From contig NZ_VIVL01000016.1 in assembly GCF_007828835.1 (NCBI RefSeq), positions 1 through 64,000 of the forward strand: a stretch of 64,000 bases of DNA. Reading direction: 5' to 3'. Origin of the DNA: Variovorax beijingensis (GTDB lineage Bacteria > Pseudomonadota > Gammaproteobacteria > Burkholderiales > Burkholderiaceae_C). The number at the start of each line of letters is the position of its first letter. The first letter of the stretch is position 1. Made by a program: the position numbers and the translations under genes. Below are positions 8,740-16,233 of this stretch, piece after piece. A model generated the notes under the pieces. That model worked only from the letters and a program-made list of their open reading frames with translations. It was not told the origin of the DNA and searched no databases.

Positions 8740-9711
8740 ATGTATTTTCCGTTCAAGCCTTCGTGGCTCTTCGCCGCCGCGACGCTCTGCACTGCCGCCG
8801 TGGCCCAGGCCCAGGCCGTTCCCAAGACCATCCGCCTCATCGTGGCGTATCCCGCAGGCGGCGTCAGCGACGTGGTCGCGCGTGCGCTCGGCGACAGGCT
8901 CGCCGCGCAGATGGGCACCACGGTGGTGGTCGACAACCGCGCCGGCGCCAGTGGCGCCATCGGCATGGATGCCGTCGCCAAGGCGGCACCCGACGGTGCC
9001 ACGCTGGGCTTCTCGGCCATCAGCCCGCTGGTGCTGAGTCCGCACCTCGGCAAGCTGCCTTTCGATCCGCTGAAGGACATCGCACCGGTGGCGAGCGTGA
9101 TGTATTCGCCGGTGTTGTTGATCGCCACGCCGGCCAGCAGGGCGCGCGACTTCCGCGCGCTGATCGCCGATGCCAAGGCACAGCCCGGCGCGGTGCGCTG
9201 GGCCACCTCGGGGCCGGCATCGCTCGGCCACATCGTGCTCGAGCAGGTGAAGGCGGCCACGGGCGTGGACATCACGCACGTGCCCTACAAGGGCGGCGGC
9301 CAGCAACTCAACGATGCGCTTGGCGGCCAGTTCGAGATTCTCTCGAGCAACGCGAGCCCCACGCTCACTTCGCACATCCGGTCGAGCAAGCTGCGTCCGC
9401 TGGCCGTGGGTGCGCCGGCGCGGCTCGAGAGCCTGCCGCAGGTGCCCACGCTGGGCGAGCTGGGCTTCAAGGCGGCGAACATCAATTCGGTGTTCGGCGT
9501 CTTTGCGCCCGCGGCCACGCCGCCCATATTGATCGAGAAGTACAACGCCGAGATCAACAAGGCCCTGGCCAGCCCCGAGCTGCGCGCCAAGCTCACGGCC
9601 ACCGACAACGTGCCGACCGGAGGCAGCCCCTCGGCCTTCGCCGCGGAGATCGCCTCGGAGTTCGAAGGCAATGCGCGCATCGTGAAGGCCGCGAACATCA
9701 AGGCCGATTGA
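8740..9711 (+). CDS. Bug-type tripartite tricarboxylate transporter substrate-binding protein
   Basis: A second orphan periplasmic receptor of the Bug/TctC family, 323 residues. The signal peptide covers roughly residues 1-25 and ends AVAQAQA. The mature N-terminus KTIRLIVAYPAGGVSDVVARALG has the carboxylate-binding loop PAGG. Other blocks include ATSGPASLGHIVLEQ, HVPYKGGGQQLNDAL and LPQVPTLGELGF. ATG 8740 was picked because it starts the signal peptide; no clear Shine-Dalgarno precedes it. It follows the DUF72 gene by 23 bp and may share its transcript. It is not closely similar to the first Bug protein, so the ligands probably differ. Confidence 0.92.
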   Translation: MYFPFKPSWLFAAATLCTAAVAQAQAVPKTIRLIVAYPAGGVSDVVARALGDRLAAQMGTTVVVDNRAGASGAIGMDAVAKAAPDGATLGFSAISPLVLSPHLGKLPFDPLKDIAPVASVMYSPVLLIATPASRARDFRALIADAKAQPGAVRWATSGPASLGHIVLEQVKAATGVDITHVPYKGGGQQLNDALGGQFEILSSNASPTLTSHIRSSKLRPLAVGAPARLESLPQVPTLGELGFKAANINSVFGVFAPAATPPILIEKYNAEINKALASPELRAKLTATDNVPTGGSPSAFAAEIASEFEGNARIVKAANIKAD

Positions 9712-9720
9712 CCCTGCGGC

Positions 9721-9755
9721 TTGCGCGCTCAATTTCCCTACCTTATAGTAGGTAG
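9721..9755 (+). promoter_or_regulatory. Promoter and TetR-type operator of the TetR gene
   Basis: TTGCGC (9721-9726) and TATAGT (9744-9749) form a sigma70-like promoter with a 17-base spacer. CCTACC-N8-GGTAG (9737-9755) is an inverted repeat covering the -10 and touching the start codon at 9756. The same arrangement recurs before the thiolase gene at 10400-10419. This suggests autorepression by the TetR protein, and transcription beginning at or next to the ATG. Confidence 0.65.
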
Positions 9756-10346
9756 ATGAGCAGCGCCATCGCCTCCTCGACTGCACTCGCCGCCGGCAGC
9801 ACCCGGGAGCAGATCCTCGGGGTGGCGCGGCACCTGATCGAAACGCGCTCCTACCTGGGTTTCAGTTTCCAGGACGTGGCCGATGCGGTCGGCATCCGCA
9901 AGGCGAGCCTGTACCACCACTTTCCGACCAAGGAAGCGCTCGGCATCGCGGTGATCCGCCAGGCCACGCAGCTCTTCAAGGACTGGGACGCGGTGCGGGT
10001 GCGCACGCCGAAGGACGCGCTCGAATCCTATTTCCGCATGTACCGCGACACGCTCAAGGCGGGCTCGGGCATGTGTCCCGCGGGGGCACTGACGCCCGGC
10101 TGGGACTGCATCGACAAGGAACTGCGCCAGGCCGTGCAGGAACTGCGCAACACGCAGGTGTTGTGGCTCACCGGCGTGCTGGGCACGCTGGCGCCGACCC
10201 GGCAGAAGAAGGGTGCATCGCTTGCATCGCAGGCGGCCTATGTGTTTGCGGTGTGCCAGGGCGCGCTGCTCGCATCGCGCATGACGGGACGCGTCGAGGA
10301 CTTCGACGAGGCCATTGCGCAGCTCAGGAGTTCATTGCCTGGCTGA
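9756..10346 (+). CDS. TetR/AcrR family transcriptional regulator
   Basis: A 196-residue repressor. The N-terminal three-helix DNA-binding domain is visible at about residues 16-62, with the recognition helix region FQDVADAVGIRKASLYHHFPTK (split here as FQDVADAVGIRKA and SLYHHFPTK). The C-terminal part is the ligand-binding and dimer domain; it contains MCPAGALTPGWDC, seen in several TetR proteins near acyl-CoA genes. ATG 9756 lies directly beside an inverted repeat and only 6 bases after a -10 hexamer, and no Shine-Dalgarno is present. The neighbouring thiolase and MaoC genes are the likely targets, so an acyl-CoA or CoA-ester inducer is plausible but unproven. Confidence 0.9.
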   Translation: MSSAIASSTALAAGSTREQILGVARHLIETRSYLGFSFQDVADAVGIRKASLYHHFPTKEALGIAVIRQATQLFKDWDAVRVRTPKDALESYFRMYRDTLKAGSGMCPAGALTPGWDCIDKELRQAVQELRNTQVLWLTGVLGTLAPTRQKKGASLASQAAYVFAVCQGALLASRMTGRVEDFDEAIAQLRSSLPG

Positions 10347-10387
10347 TCGCCGGGCGGCATCGCGGGCACGCAGCGCGTGCCTATTTT

Positions 10388-10419
10388 TTGACCTCGTTGC
10401 CTACCGATTGGATGGTAGG
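10388..10419 (+). promoter_or_regulatory. Promoter and TetR-type operator of the thiolase operon
   Basis: TTGACC (10388-10393) matches a -35 box, with GATGGT (10411-10416) as a weak -10 at 17 bases. The perfect inverted repeat CCTACC-N8-GGTAGG (10400-10419) lies between and over the -10. Its arms and 8-base spacer equal those before the TetR gene, so the adjacent repressor probably controls both. Confidence 0.65.
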
Positions 10420-10441
10420 GTTTTGATCAAGGAGCGTTCCC

Positions 10442-11575
10442 ATGAAAGCCGTCATTTCCGCCTATGCGCGCTCGCCTTTCCACTTCGCGAAGAAGGGCGT
10501 GCTCGCCGAGGTGCGCCCCGACACGCTGGCCGCCGGCGTGGTTCGCGGCCTGCTGCAGCGCACCGACCTCGATCCCGCGCTGCTCGAAGACATCATCCTG
10601 GGCTGCGCCTACCCCGAGGCCTCGCAGGGCAACAACCTCGCGCGCATCGTCGGCCTGTTGGCCGGCCTGCCGCACGAGGTGGGCGGCATGACGGTGAACC
10701 GCTTCTGCGGCTCGTCGATGCAGGCGGTGCACATTGCCGCGGCGCAGATCGAGGCGGGCATGGGCGAGGCCTTCCTGTGCGTGGGCGTGGAGTCGATGAC
10801 GATGGTGCCGCAGGGCGGCTTCAACTTCTCGCCGAACCCGGAGCTGAAGGAAAGCACCGATGCCTACATCTCGATGGGTGACACCGCCGAGAACGTCGCG
10901 CAGCGCTGGAACGTGAGCCGTGCCGACCAGGAGGCCTTCGCCGTCGAGTCGCACCGCAAGGCCGCCGCCGCGCGCGCGCAAGGGCGCCTGGCGGGCGAGA
11001 TCGTGCCGGTGCGCCTGGCTTCGGGCGAGGTGGTCGATGTCGATGGCTGCATCCGCCCGGCCACCTCGGCCGAGGCGCTGGCGGGCCTCAAGCCGGCGTT
11101 CCGTGCCGATGGCGTGGTGACGGCCGGCACCTCTTCGCCGCTCACCGACGGCGCCGCCGCCGTGCTCGTGACCAGCGATGCCTTCGCCGCGAAGCACGGC
11201 CTGCAGCCGCTCGCGCGCATCCGGTCGTTCGCGACCGTGGGCGTCGATCCGGCCGTCATGGGCATCGGCCCGATTCCCGCAACGCGCAAGGCGCTGGCGC
11301 GCGCCGGGCTCGGGGCCGCCGACCTCGACGTGATCGAACTGAACGAGGCCTTCTCGTCGCAGGCGCTGGCCTGCATCCGCGATCTCGGCCTCGATGCGGC
11401 CAAGATCAATCTCGACGGCGGCGGCCTTGCCATCGGCCACCCGCTGGGCGCGACCGGTGCGCGCATCACGGGCAAGGCGGCGTCGCTGCTCGCGCGCGAG
11501 AAGGGCCGCTATGCGCTGGCCACGCAATGCATCGGGGGCGGGCAGGGCATTGCCACGATTCTCGAGCGCGTCTGA
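10442..11575 (+). CDS. Thiolase family protein (acetyl-CoA C-acyltransferase)
   Basis: A 377-residue thiolase that either cleaves 3-ketoacyl-CoA in beta-oxidation or condenses acyl-CoAs. The nucleophile Cys89 lies in NRFCGSSMQA, the catalytic His333 in GGGLAIGHPLGATGAR and the acid/base Cys363 in TQCIGGGQG, so all active-site residues are intact. RBS AAGGAG stands 7 bases before ATG 10442. The order TetR-thiolase-MaoC and the shared operator suggest an inducible fatty-acid or acyl-CoA degradation module. Length is a little below the common 390-400, owing to a short N-terminus and internal loop. Chain-length preference cannot be judged. Confidence 0.93.
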   Translation: MKAVISAYARSPFHFAKKGVLAEVRPDTLAAGVVRGLLQRTDLDPALLEDIILGCAYPEASQGNNLARIVGLLAGLPHEVGGMTVNRFCGSSMQAVHIAAAQIEAGMGEAFLCVGVESMTMVPQGGFNFSPNPELKESTDAYISMGDTAENVAQRWNVSRADQEAFAVESHRKAAAARAQGRLAGEIVPVRLASGEVVDVDGCIRPATSAEALAGLKPAFRADGVVTAGTSSPLTDGAAAVLVTSDAFAAKHGLQPLARIRSFATVGVDPAVMGIGPIPATRKALARAGLGAADLDVIELNEAFSSQALACIRDLGLDAAKINLDGGGLAIGHPLGATGARITGKAASLLAREKGRYALATQCIGGGQGIATILERV

Positions 11576-11617
11576 GCGCTTGTTCGAGAATGCGCGCAGG
11601 CACTACAAGGAACTCCC

Positions 11618-12094
11618 ATGGCGGCACTCCCTGACGACACGGACGCCAAGCGCGCGCTGTATCTCGAAGACCTGTCGGTCGGCGACCGCTTCCAGAGCGG
11701 CGAACACGCGCTGGACGCGGCGCAGATCAAGGCCTTTGCATCGCAGTTCGATCCGCAGCCTTTCCACACCGACGAAGAGGCCGCGAAGGACACCTTCTTC
11801 GGCGGCCTTGCGGCCAGCGGCTGGCACACGGCGGCGCTCACCATGAAGCTGATGGTGGAAAGCGGCATTCCGCTGGCTGAAGGCATCATCGGCTCGGGCG
11901 GCGAACTGCAGTGGCCCAAGCCGACGCGGCCCGGCGACGTGCTGCACGTGGTGAGCGAGGTGCTCGACATCACGCCCTCGCGCTCCAAGCCCGGCCGCGC
12001 GATGGTGACGATGCGCTGCCGCACGCTCAACCAGCGCGGCGAGGTGCTCCAGTACTTCACGCCCAAGCTGGTGGTGCACGCCAGGCCCGCGTAG
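11618..12094 (+). CDS. MaoC family dehydratase (hot-dog fold)
   Basis: A 158-residue protein of the MaoC/(R)-specific enoyl-CoA hydratase family. The block FDPQPFHTDEEAA at residues 46-58 corresponds to the family's catalytic Asp/His motif, and GGLAASGWHTAAL follows as usual. It starts 42 bp after the thiolase with a good AAGGAA ribosome site, so both are probably on one TetR-controlled message. A role in hydrating or dehydrating acyl-CoA intermediates is likely; the substrate is unknown. It converges with the DUF455 gene, the stops being 9 bp apart. Confidence 0.87.
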   Translation: MAALPDDTDAKRALYLEDLSVGDRFQSGEHALDAAQIKAFASQFDPQPFHTDEEAAKDTFFGGLAASGWHTAALTMKLMVESGIPLAEGIIGSGGELQWPKPTRPGDVLHVVSEVLDITPSRSKPGRAMVTMRCRTLNQRGEVLQYFTPKLVVHARPA

Positions 12095-12103
12095 GCCTCC
12101 CGT

Positions 12104-12916
12104 TCAGTCCTTGGCGGCGGCCGAGAGCGCGCGCAGCTCCTCGGCACTGAAGCCCGCCCGGCCGCGGGCTTCGAGGTTGAAGGGTGGCTTCAGGCGCGGC
12201 GCTTCGTAGCGCGCCACGAGTTCGGGATAGGTCGTCTCGGGGTCGCGGCCCGCGCGCTCGCAGAGCCAGCGGTACCAGCGATTGCCGATGGCCACATGGC
12301 CCACCTCGTCGCGCAGGATGATGTCGAGGATCTCGACCGCGCGCAGCGCATCGGGCGTGTCGACGCGCCTGAGCTTGGCCTGGATGAGCGGCGTGGCGTC
12401 GAGCCCGCGCGCTTCGAGCGTGCGCGGCACCAGCGCCATGCGCGCGAGCACGTCGTCTTTCGTCTTCTCGCACATGCTCCAGAGCCCGTCGTGGCCCGGG
12501 AAGTCACCGTAGCGCCAGCCCATGTCTTGCAGGTGCGCATGCAGCAGCGTGAAGTGCTGCGCTTCCTCGTCGGCCACGCGCAGCCAGTCGCGGTAGTAGG
12601 CCTCGGGCATGCCGTCGTAGCGCCAGACGGCGTCGAGCGCGAGGTTGATGGCGTTGAACTCGATGTGGCAGATCGAATGGATCAGCGCGGCGCGGCCTTC
12701 GGGCGTGAAAGGCGAGCGCTTTTGCACGGCGGTGGCGGCCACGCGCAGCGGCCGTTCGGGGCGGCCCGGCACGCCGATGTCATCGCCCACGACGCGCAGA
12801 GGGTCGGTTGCTATGGAATCGGTAGCGGCGAGGGCAGCGGTGGCGCGCGTTGCGGCCACCTTCTGTTCAGGGTCGGTGAGTCGCAGCGCGGCCAGCGCGC
12901 TCAATCGGGGGTGCAT
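12104..12916 (-). CDS. DUF455 family ferritin-like protein
   Basis: A 270-residue member of the DUF455 family, which has a ferritin-like four-helix fold and probably a di-iron site. Glu/His metal-binding patterns are visible: HIEFNAINLALDAVWR near residue 90, EEAQHF near 120 and DEVGHVAIGNRW near 207. It lacks a signal peptide. Its role is not established; some members occur near tRNA-modification genes. ATG 12916 (MHPRLSALAALRL) was selected over the upstream in-frame start at 12952, which would overlap the divergent promoter. It is divergent from the gamma carbonic anhydrase, 37 bp apart. A 17-base AT-rich motif at 12810-12826 lies inside the gene. Confidence 0.85.
   Translation of the reverse strand: MHPRLSALAALRLTDPEQKVAATRATAALAATDSIATDPLRVVGDDIGVPGRPERPLRVAATAVQKRSPFTPEGRAALIHSICHIEFNAINLALDAVWRYDGMPEAYYRDWLRVADEEAQHFTLLHAHLQDMGWRYGDFPGHDGLWSMCEKTKDDVLARMALVPRTLEARGLDATPLIQAKLRRVDTPDALRAVEILDIILRDEVGHVAIGNRWYRWLCERAGRDPETTYPELVARYEAPRLKPPFNLEARGRAGFSAEELRALSAAAKD
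12810..12826 (-). repeat. 17-mer of the form GCTA-N10-AGC inside the DUF455 gene
   Basis: In gene sense the sequence reads GCTACCGATTCCATAGC, with GCTA and TAGC ends. It is one of four such 17-mers in the window and encodes part of the poorly conserved N-terminal region of the protein. Confidence 0.3.
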
Positions 12917-12953
12917 CCCTACAATTCTAGGTTTTGCCCCCGGAGACTCCACG

Positions 12954-13478
12954 ATGGCCCTCTATGAACTCGACGGCGTTGCGCCGCAACTCGGCACCGG
13001 TGCATGGGTCGCCGACAGCGCGGAGGTGATCGGCAACGTGCAGTTGGGCGACAACGCGAGCATCTGGTTCGGCGCGGTGCTGCGCGGCGACAACGAGAAG
13101 ATGACCATCGGGCGCAACAGCAACGTGCAGGACATGTCGATGCTGCATTCCGACCCCGGCAGCCCGCTCACCATCGGCGAGAACGTCACCATCGGCCACC
13201 AGGTCATGCTGCATGGCTGCACCATCGGCGACAACTCGCTGATCGGCATCCAGGCCGTGGTCTTGAATAACGCGAAGATCGGCCGCAATTCGATTGTTGG
13301 CGCCGGCAGCGTCGTGACCGAGGGCAAGGAGTTTCCCGACAACTCCCTGATCTTCGGCTCGCCCGCCAAGGTGATGCGCACGATCAGCGACGAAGACGCT
13401 GCCCGACTGCGGCACGGCTCCGACCATTACGTAGCAAATGCCATTCGCTATGCGAAGGGCTTGAAGAAAATCGCCTGA
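12954..13478 (+). CDS. Gamma-class carbonic anhydrase family protein (YrdA-like)
   Basis: A 174-residue left-handed beta-helix protein of the gamma carbonic anhydrase family, built from hexapeptide repeats such as IGNVQLGDNASIW and IGDNSLIGIQAV. The metal-binding histidines of the family are present: His65 (MLHSD), His82 (IGHQV) and His87 (LHGCT). These proteins hydrate CO2 or are inactive relatives; activity cannot be decided by eye. A TACAAT hexamer at 12920-12925 may be its -10 box, giving a short leader, and GGAG at 12941-12944 is the ribosome site. hslO follows 34 bp downstream and may be co-transcribed. Confidence 0.9.
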   Translation: MALYELDGVAPQLGTGAWVADSAEVIGNVQLGDNASIWFGAVLRGDNEKMTIGRNSNVQDMSMLHSDPGSPLTIGENVTIGHQVMLHGCTIGDNSLIGIQAVVLNNAKIGRNSIVGAGSVVTEGKEFPDNSLIFGSPAKVMRTISDEDAARLRHGSDHYVANAIRYAKGLKKIA

Positions 13479-13512
13479 CACTGCGCAGGCCCAACAGAAA
13501 GAAGAATCCGTT

Positions 13513-14511
13513 TTGAGCGAGCTGCACAAATTCCTGTTCGATGGCTTGCCGGTGCGCGGCATGATCGTGCGCCTGACAGATGCGTGGCAGGAAATCCTGG
13601 CGCGGCGCGCCTCCAACACCGCCACCGGCGCCTACCCGCCGCCGGTGGCCGAACTGCTCGGCGAGATGACGGCCGCGGCCACGCTGATGCAGGCCAACAT
13701 CAAGTTCAACGGTGCGCTGATCCTGCAGATCTTCGGCGACGGCCCGGTCAAGGTGGCCGTGGCCGAGGCCAAGCCCGACCTGAGCCTGCGCGCCACCGCC
13801 AAGGTGATCGGCGACCTGCCGGCCGATGCGCGCCTGCCCGAGATGGTCAACGTCGGCAACAAGGGCCGCTGCGCCATCACGCTCGACCCCAAGGACAAGC
13901 TGCCGGGCACGACGCCCTACCAGGGCGTGGTGCCGCTGTTCGACGACGAGGGCGAGAAGCTCGGCCGGCTTAGCGACGTGCTGCAGCATTACATGCTGCA
14001 GAGCGAGCAGCTCGACACCACGCTGGTGCTCGCGGCCGACGACCAGGTGGCGGCCGGCCTGCTGATCCAGCGCCTGCCGATGAAGGGTGAAGGCAATCTC
14101 GAAGGCACGTCCGGCAAGGACCACGACCAGACCAACCAGGACCAGATCGGCCGCAACGAGGACTACAACCGCATCTCGATCCTCGCCTCGAGCCTCACGC
14201 GCGACGAACTGCTCACGCTCGACATCGAGACCATTCTTCGCCGCCTGTTCTGGGAAGAAAAGCTGCTGCGCTTCGAGCCGCAGGCGGGCCTGCTGGGCCC
14301 GCACTTCGCGTGCACCTGCGGGCGCGACCGCGTGGCGCAGATGATCCGGGGGCTCGGCGTCGAGGAGGCGGAGGAAATCCTGGCCGAGCGCGGCGACATC
14401 GAGGTGGGCTGCGACTTCTGCGGCAAGCAGTACCGCTTCGATGCAGTCGATGCAGCGCAGATCTTCAGGCCGCCGACGGATCAGATTCCGGGCAGCCCGA
14501 TCGTCCAGTAA
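13513..14511 (+). CDS. hslO: Redox-regulated chaperone Hsp33
   Basis: A 332-residue cytosolic holdase switched on by oxidation. The C-terminal zinc centre is complete: Cys267 and Cys269 in ACTCGRD, and Cys300 and Cys303 in GCDFCGKQYRFD, with the same 31-residue spacing as in E. coli. The chaperone domain covers about the first 260 residues, and an acidic/Asn-rich insert with KDHDQTNQDQIGRNEDYNR lies around residues 200-220. The start codon is TTG (13513), with an AGAAAG ribosome site upstream. The protein is some 40 residues longer than the E. coli homologue, mainly because of that insert. Confidence 0.95.
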   Translation: MSELHKFLFDGLPVRGMIVRLTDAWQEILARRASNTATGAYPPPVAELLGEMTAAATLMQANIKFNGALILQIFGDGPVKVAVAEAKPDLSLRATAKVIGDLPADARLPEMVNVGNKGRCAITLDPKDKLPGTTPYQGVVPLFDDEGEKLGRLSDVLQHYMLQSEQLDTTLVLAADDQVAAGLLIQRLPMKGEGNLEGTSGKDHDQTNQDQIGRNEDYNRISILASSLTRDELLTLDIETILRRLFWEEKLLRFEPQAGLLGPHFACTCGRDRVAQMIRGLGVEEAEEILAERGDIEVGCDFCGKQYRFDAVDAAQIFRPPTDQIPGSPIVQ

Positions 14512-14559
14512 CGCTCTTCGCCGGGCGAGGTTCGGCGCGCCGGTGTGCCGGCCGCTCGC

Positions 14560-15525
14560 TCAGCGCGGCGCCTTGTCGTCGAAATCGCTGAACGCGATGT
14601 CGGGTGCGCTGGTGTTGTGGCGCGAAGGCAGGCTGCGGCCGAAGCGCACCTGCGTGGCGTTCAGCGTCTTCACCTCGGGCAGCGGCAGAACCTGTTCCGC
14701 GGCCCCGGGCGATTCCTGCCAGCGCAGCTCGCTCACGTCGGCGTTGTCGGGCGCCACGTACATCGAGCGCAGCACGGCAAAGGGCCGCGCGCTGGCCGTG
14801 GGCTTGGAAAGCGTCACGTCGAGCGCGGTGCGCTCGCGGCTGATCTCGGACACCTTGGCCACGGCGCTGCCGCCGCCGACGAAGCGCAGGTGGATGGCCA
14901 GCGGCTTCGGCACGATGCGGATCGACGCGATGTCGACCACCGGCCGGCTGCCCTGTTCGACCGGGCCGAGCAGGAACGACGAGCCATACACCCCGTCGCC
15001 GAAGCGCGCCTGCGGCAGCGGCTTGATGCGCCAATAGCCGTCGGCCGGGTAGAGCACCAGCGCTTCGAGCGCCTTGCCTTCTTCCTTGCGGAAGATCTGC
15101 AGCAGGTGGAAGCCGCGGTCCGTGCGCGCACCCACGCGCACCGGCACCTGCTGCGGCCGCCAGAAGCTGGGCAGCGTCATGCCGACGATGCGCCACTGCG
15201 CGTCGTCGAGCAGCACCACGCGGCGCGGCTTGAACTTGTGCGCGGGATCGGTGGGATGCGCGCCGCCGTCGAAGTTGCAGCCCGAGAAATCGGGCGCAGT
15301 GGTGTCGTTGCCGATGCTGTCGAGATAGGCCGGCTGCAGCGCCTCGATGCGCATGCGCCGGATGCCTTCGCCGCGCAGCACCAGCGAGACATTGTCTTCC
15401 TCGGCGCAGGCGGTGGCCGTGGTGGCGTTCTCCACGGTGGCCGCGACGGGCGCGGCCGTGGCAGCCGTGGCCAGCAGCGCGGCCAGGAGGAAGCCGCAAG
15501 GGCGAGAGAAACGAGGCGGGAACAT
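14560..15525 (-). CDS. Exported protein of unknown function
   Basis: I do not recognise a domain in this 321-residue protein. Residues 1-25 look like a Sec signal peptide (FLLAALLATAATAAP). The mature part has few cysteines, notably TACAEEDNVSL near residue 40 and FSGCNFDGG near 81, which could form a disulfide. Mixed beta-rich composition and repeated basic-hydrophobic alternation suggest an all-beta periplasmic protein. It begins 3 bp after the NadR-like gene and is likely the last gene of the pnuC-kinase transcript, so a link to NAD-precursor uptake is possible but only by position. It converges with hslO. Confidence 0.7.
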   Translation of the reverse strand: MFPPRFSRPCGFLLAALLATAATAAPVAATVENATTATACAEEDNVSLVLRGEGIRRMRIEALQPAYLDSIGNDTTAPDFSGCNFDGGAHPTDPAHKFKPRRVVLLDDAQWRIVGMTLPSFWRPQQVPVRVGARTDRGFHLLQIFRKEEGKALEALVLYPADGYWRIKPLPQARFGDGVYGSSFLLGPVEQGSRPVVDIASIRIVPKPLAIHLRFVGGGSAVAKVSEISRERTALDVTLSKPTASARPFAVLRSMYVAPDNADVSELRWQESPGAAEQVLPLPEVKTLNATQVRFGRSLPSRHNTSAPDIAFSDFDDKAPR

Positions 15526-15528
15526 CGA

Positions 15529-16233
15529 TCAGGTCTCCGAACTGGGGGTTGAAGGCGTGTCGTCGCGGCGTCCGATCAGGTCGCTGAAAAGCCGATGCTC
15601 GCATTCCGGATCGGAGCATTTCTCGCAAGGCCATGACCAGGAGGCGGGTTTCGATTCGGCGCGGCCGCGTGCGCGGGTCCGGCCTTCGCTGCCGGCGATG
15701 GAATTGATGGCGTTCCACGCATTGGAGAGCCTTTCGCTGCCGGTGCCATGCACCACGGCGAAGGAAAGCCCCGCACGCGCCAGCGCCGCGCGCACCAGCG
15801 CATCGGTGGGTTCGCGCGCGTGGTCGCCATCGCGCAAGGGGTCTGCGATCCACGGGATGTCGAGCGCGGTCAGCAGGGTGATCGCGCAGCGCGCCTGCGC
15901 TGCCAGCGCGTCGGCGTGCAGCGAGGTGTCGCCGAACAGCAGTTCGCTGTAGACCGCGGTCATGAGAGCCGTGGTGTCGGCCACCACCACCACACCCGAA
16001 ACGGCCGCGGCTTCGATGCGGCGCGTCTGCTCCTGCGCGATGGCCTGCTGTTCGTCAGGGCGCGGCGTGCGGCCTTCGCGCTCGCACCATTCGCGCAGGT
16101 ATTCGCCCACCAGCGTGGTGGCAATGCCGCGTTCCTGCAGGCGCTGCGCGAGCGCGCCGGCGAGTTCGGTCTTGCCGGTGCTCTCGGCCCCGAGCAGCGC
16201 GATCACGCATCCGGACGGCAGGGTGGGCGTCAT
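15529..16233 (-). CDS. NadR-like ATP-binding kinase (ribosylnicotinamide kinase type)
   Basis: A 234-residue P-loop protein resembling the kinase domain of NadR, which phosphorylates nicotinamide riboside to NMN. Walker A GAESTGKTEL is at residues 14-23; GEYLREWCEREGRTPRPDEQ and VADTTALMTAVYSELLFGD are the typical blocks, the second carrying the Walker B-like aspartate. The adenylyltransferase and HTH domains of full NadR are absent. The C-terminus has an unusual cysteine/histidine cluster, Cys203-x2-Cys206-x4-Cys211-x-His213, a possible zinc knuckle. ATG 16233 overlaps the pnuC stop by 4 bp, which ties it to nicotinamide riboside uptake. Confidence 0.87.
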   Translation of the reverse strand: MTPTLPSGCVIALLGAESTGKTELAGALAQRLQERGIATTLVGEYLREWCEREGRTPRPDEQQAIAQEQTRRIEAAAVSGVVVVADTTALMTAVYSELLFGDTSLHADALAAQARCAITLLTALDIPWIADPLRDGDHAREPTDALVRAALARAGLSFAVVHGTGSERLSNAWNAINSIAGSEGRTRARGRAESKPASWSWPCEKCSDPECEHRLFSDLIGRRDDTPSTPSSET

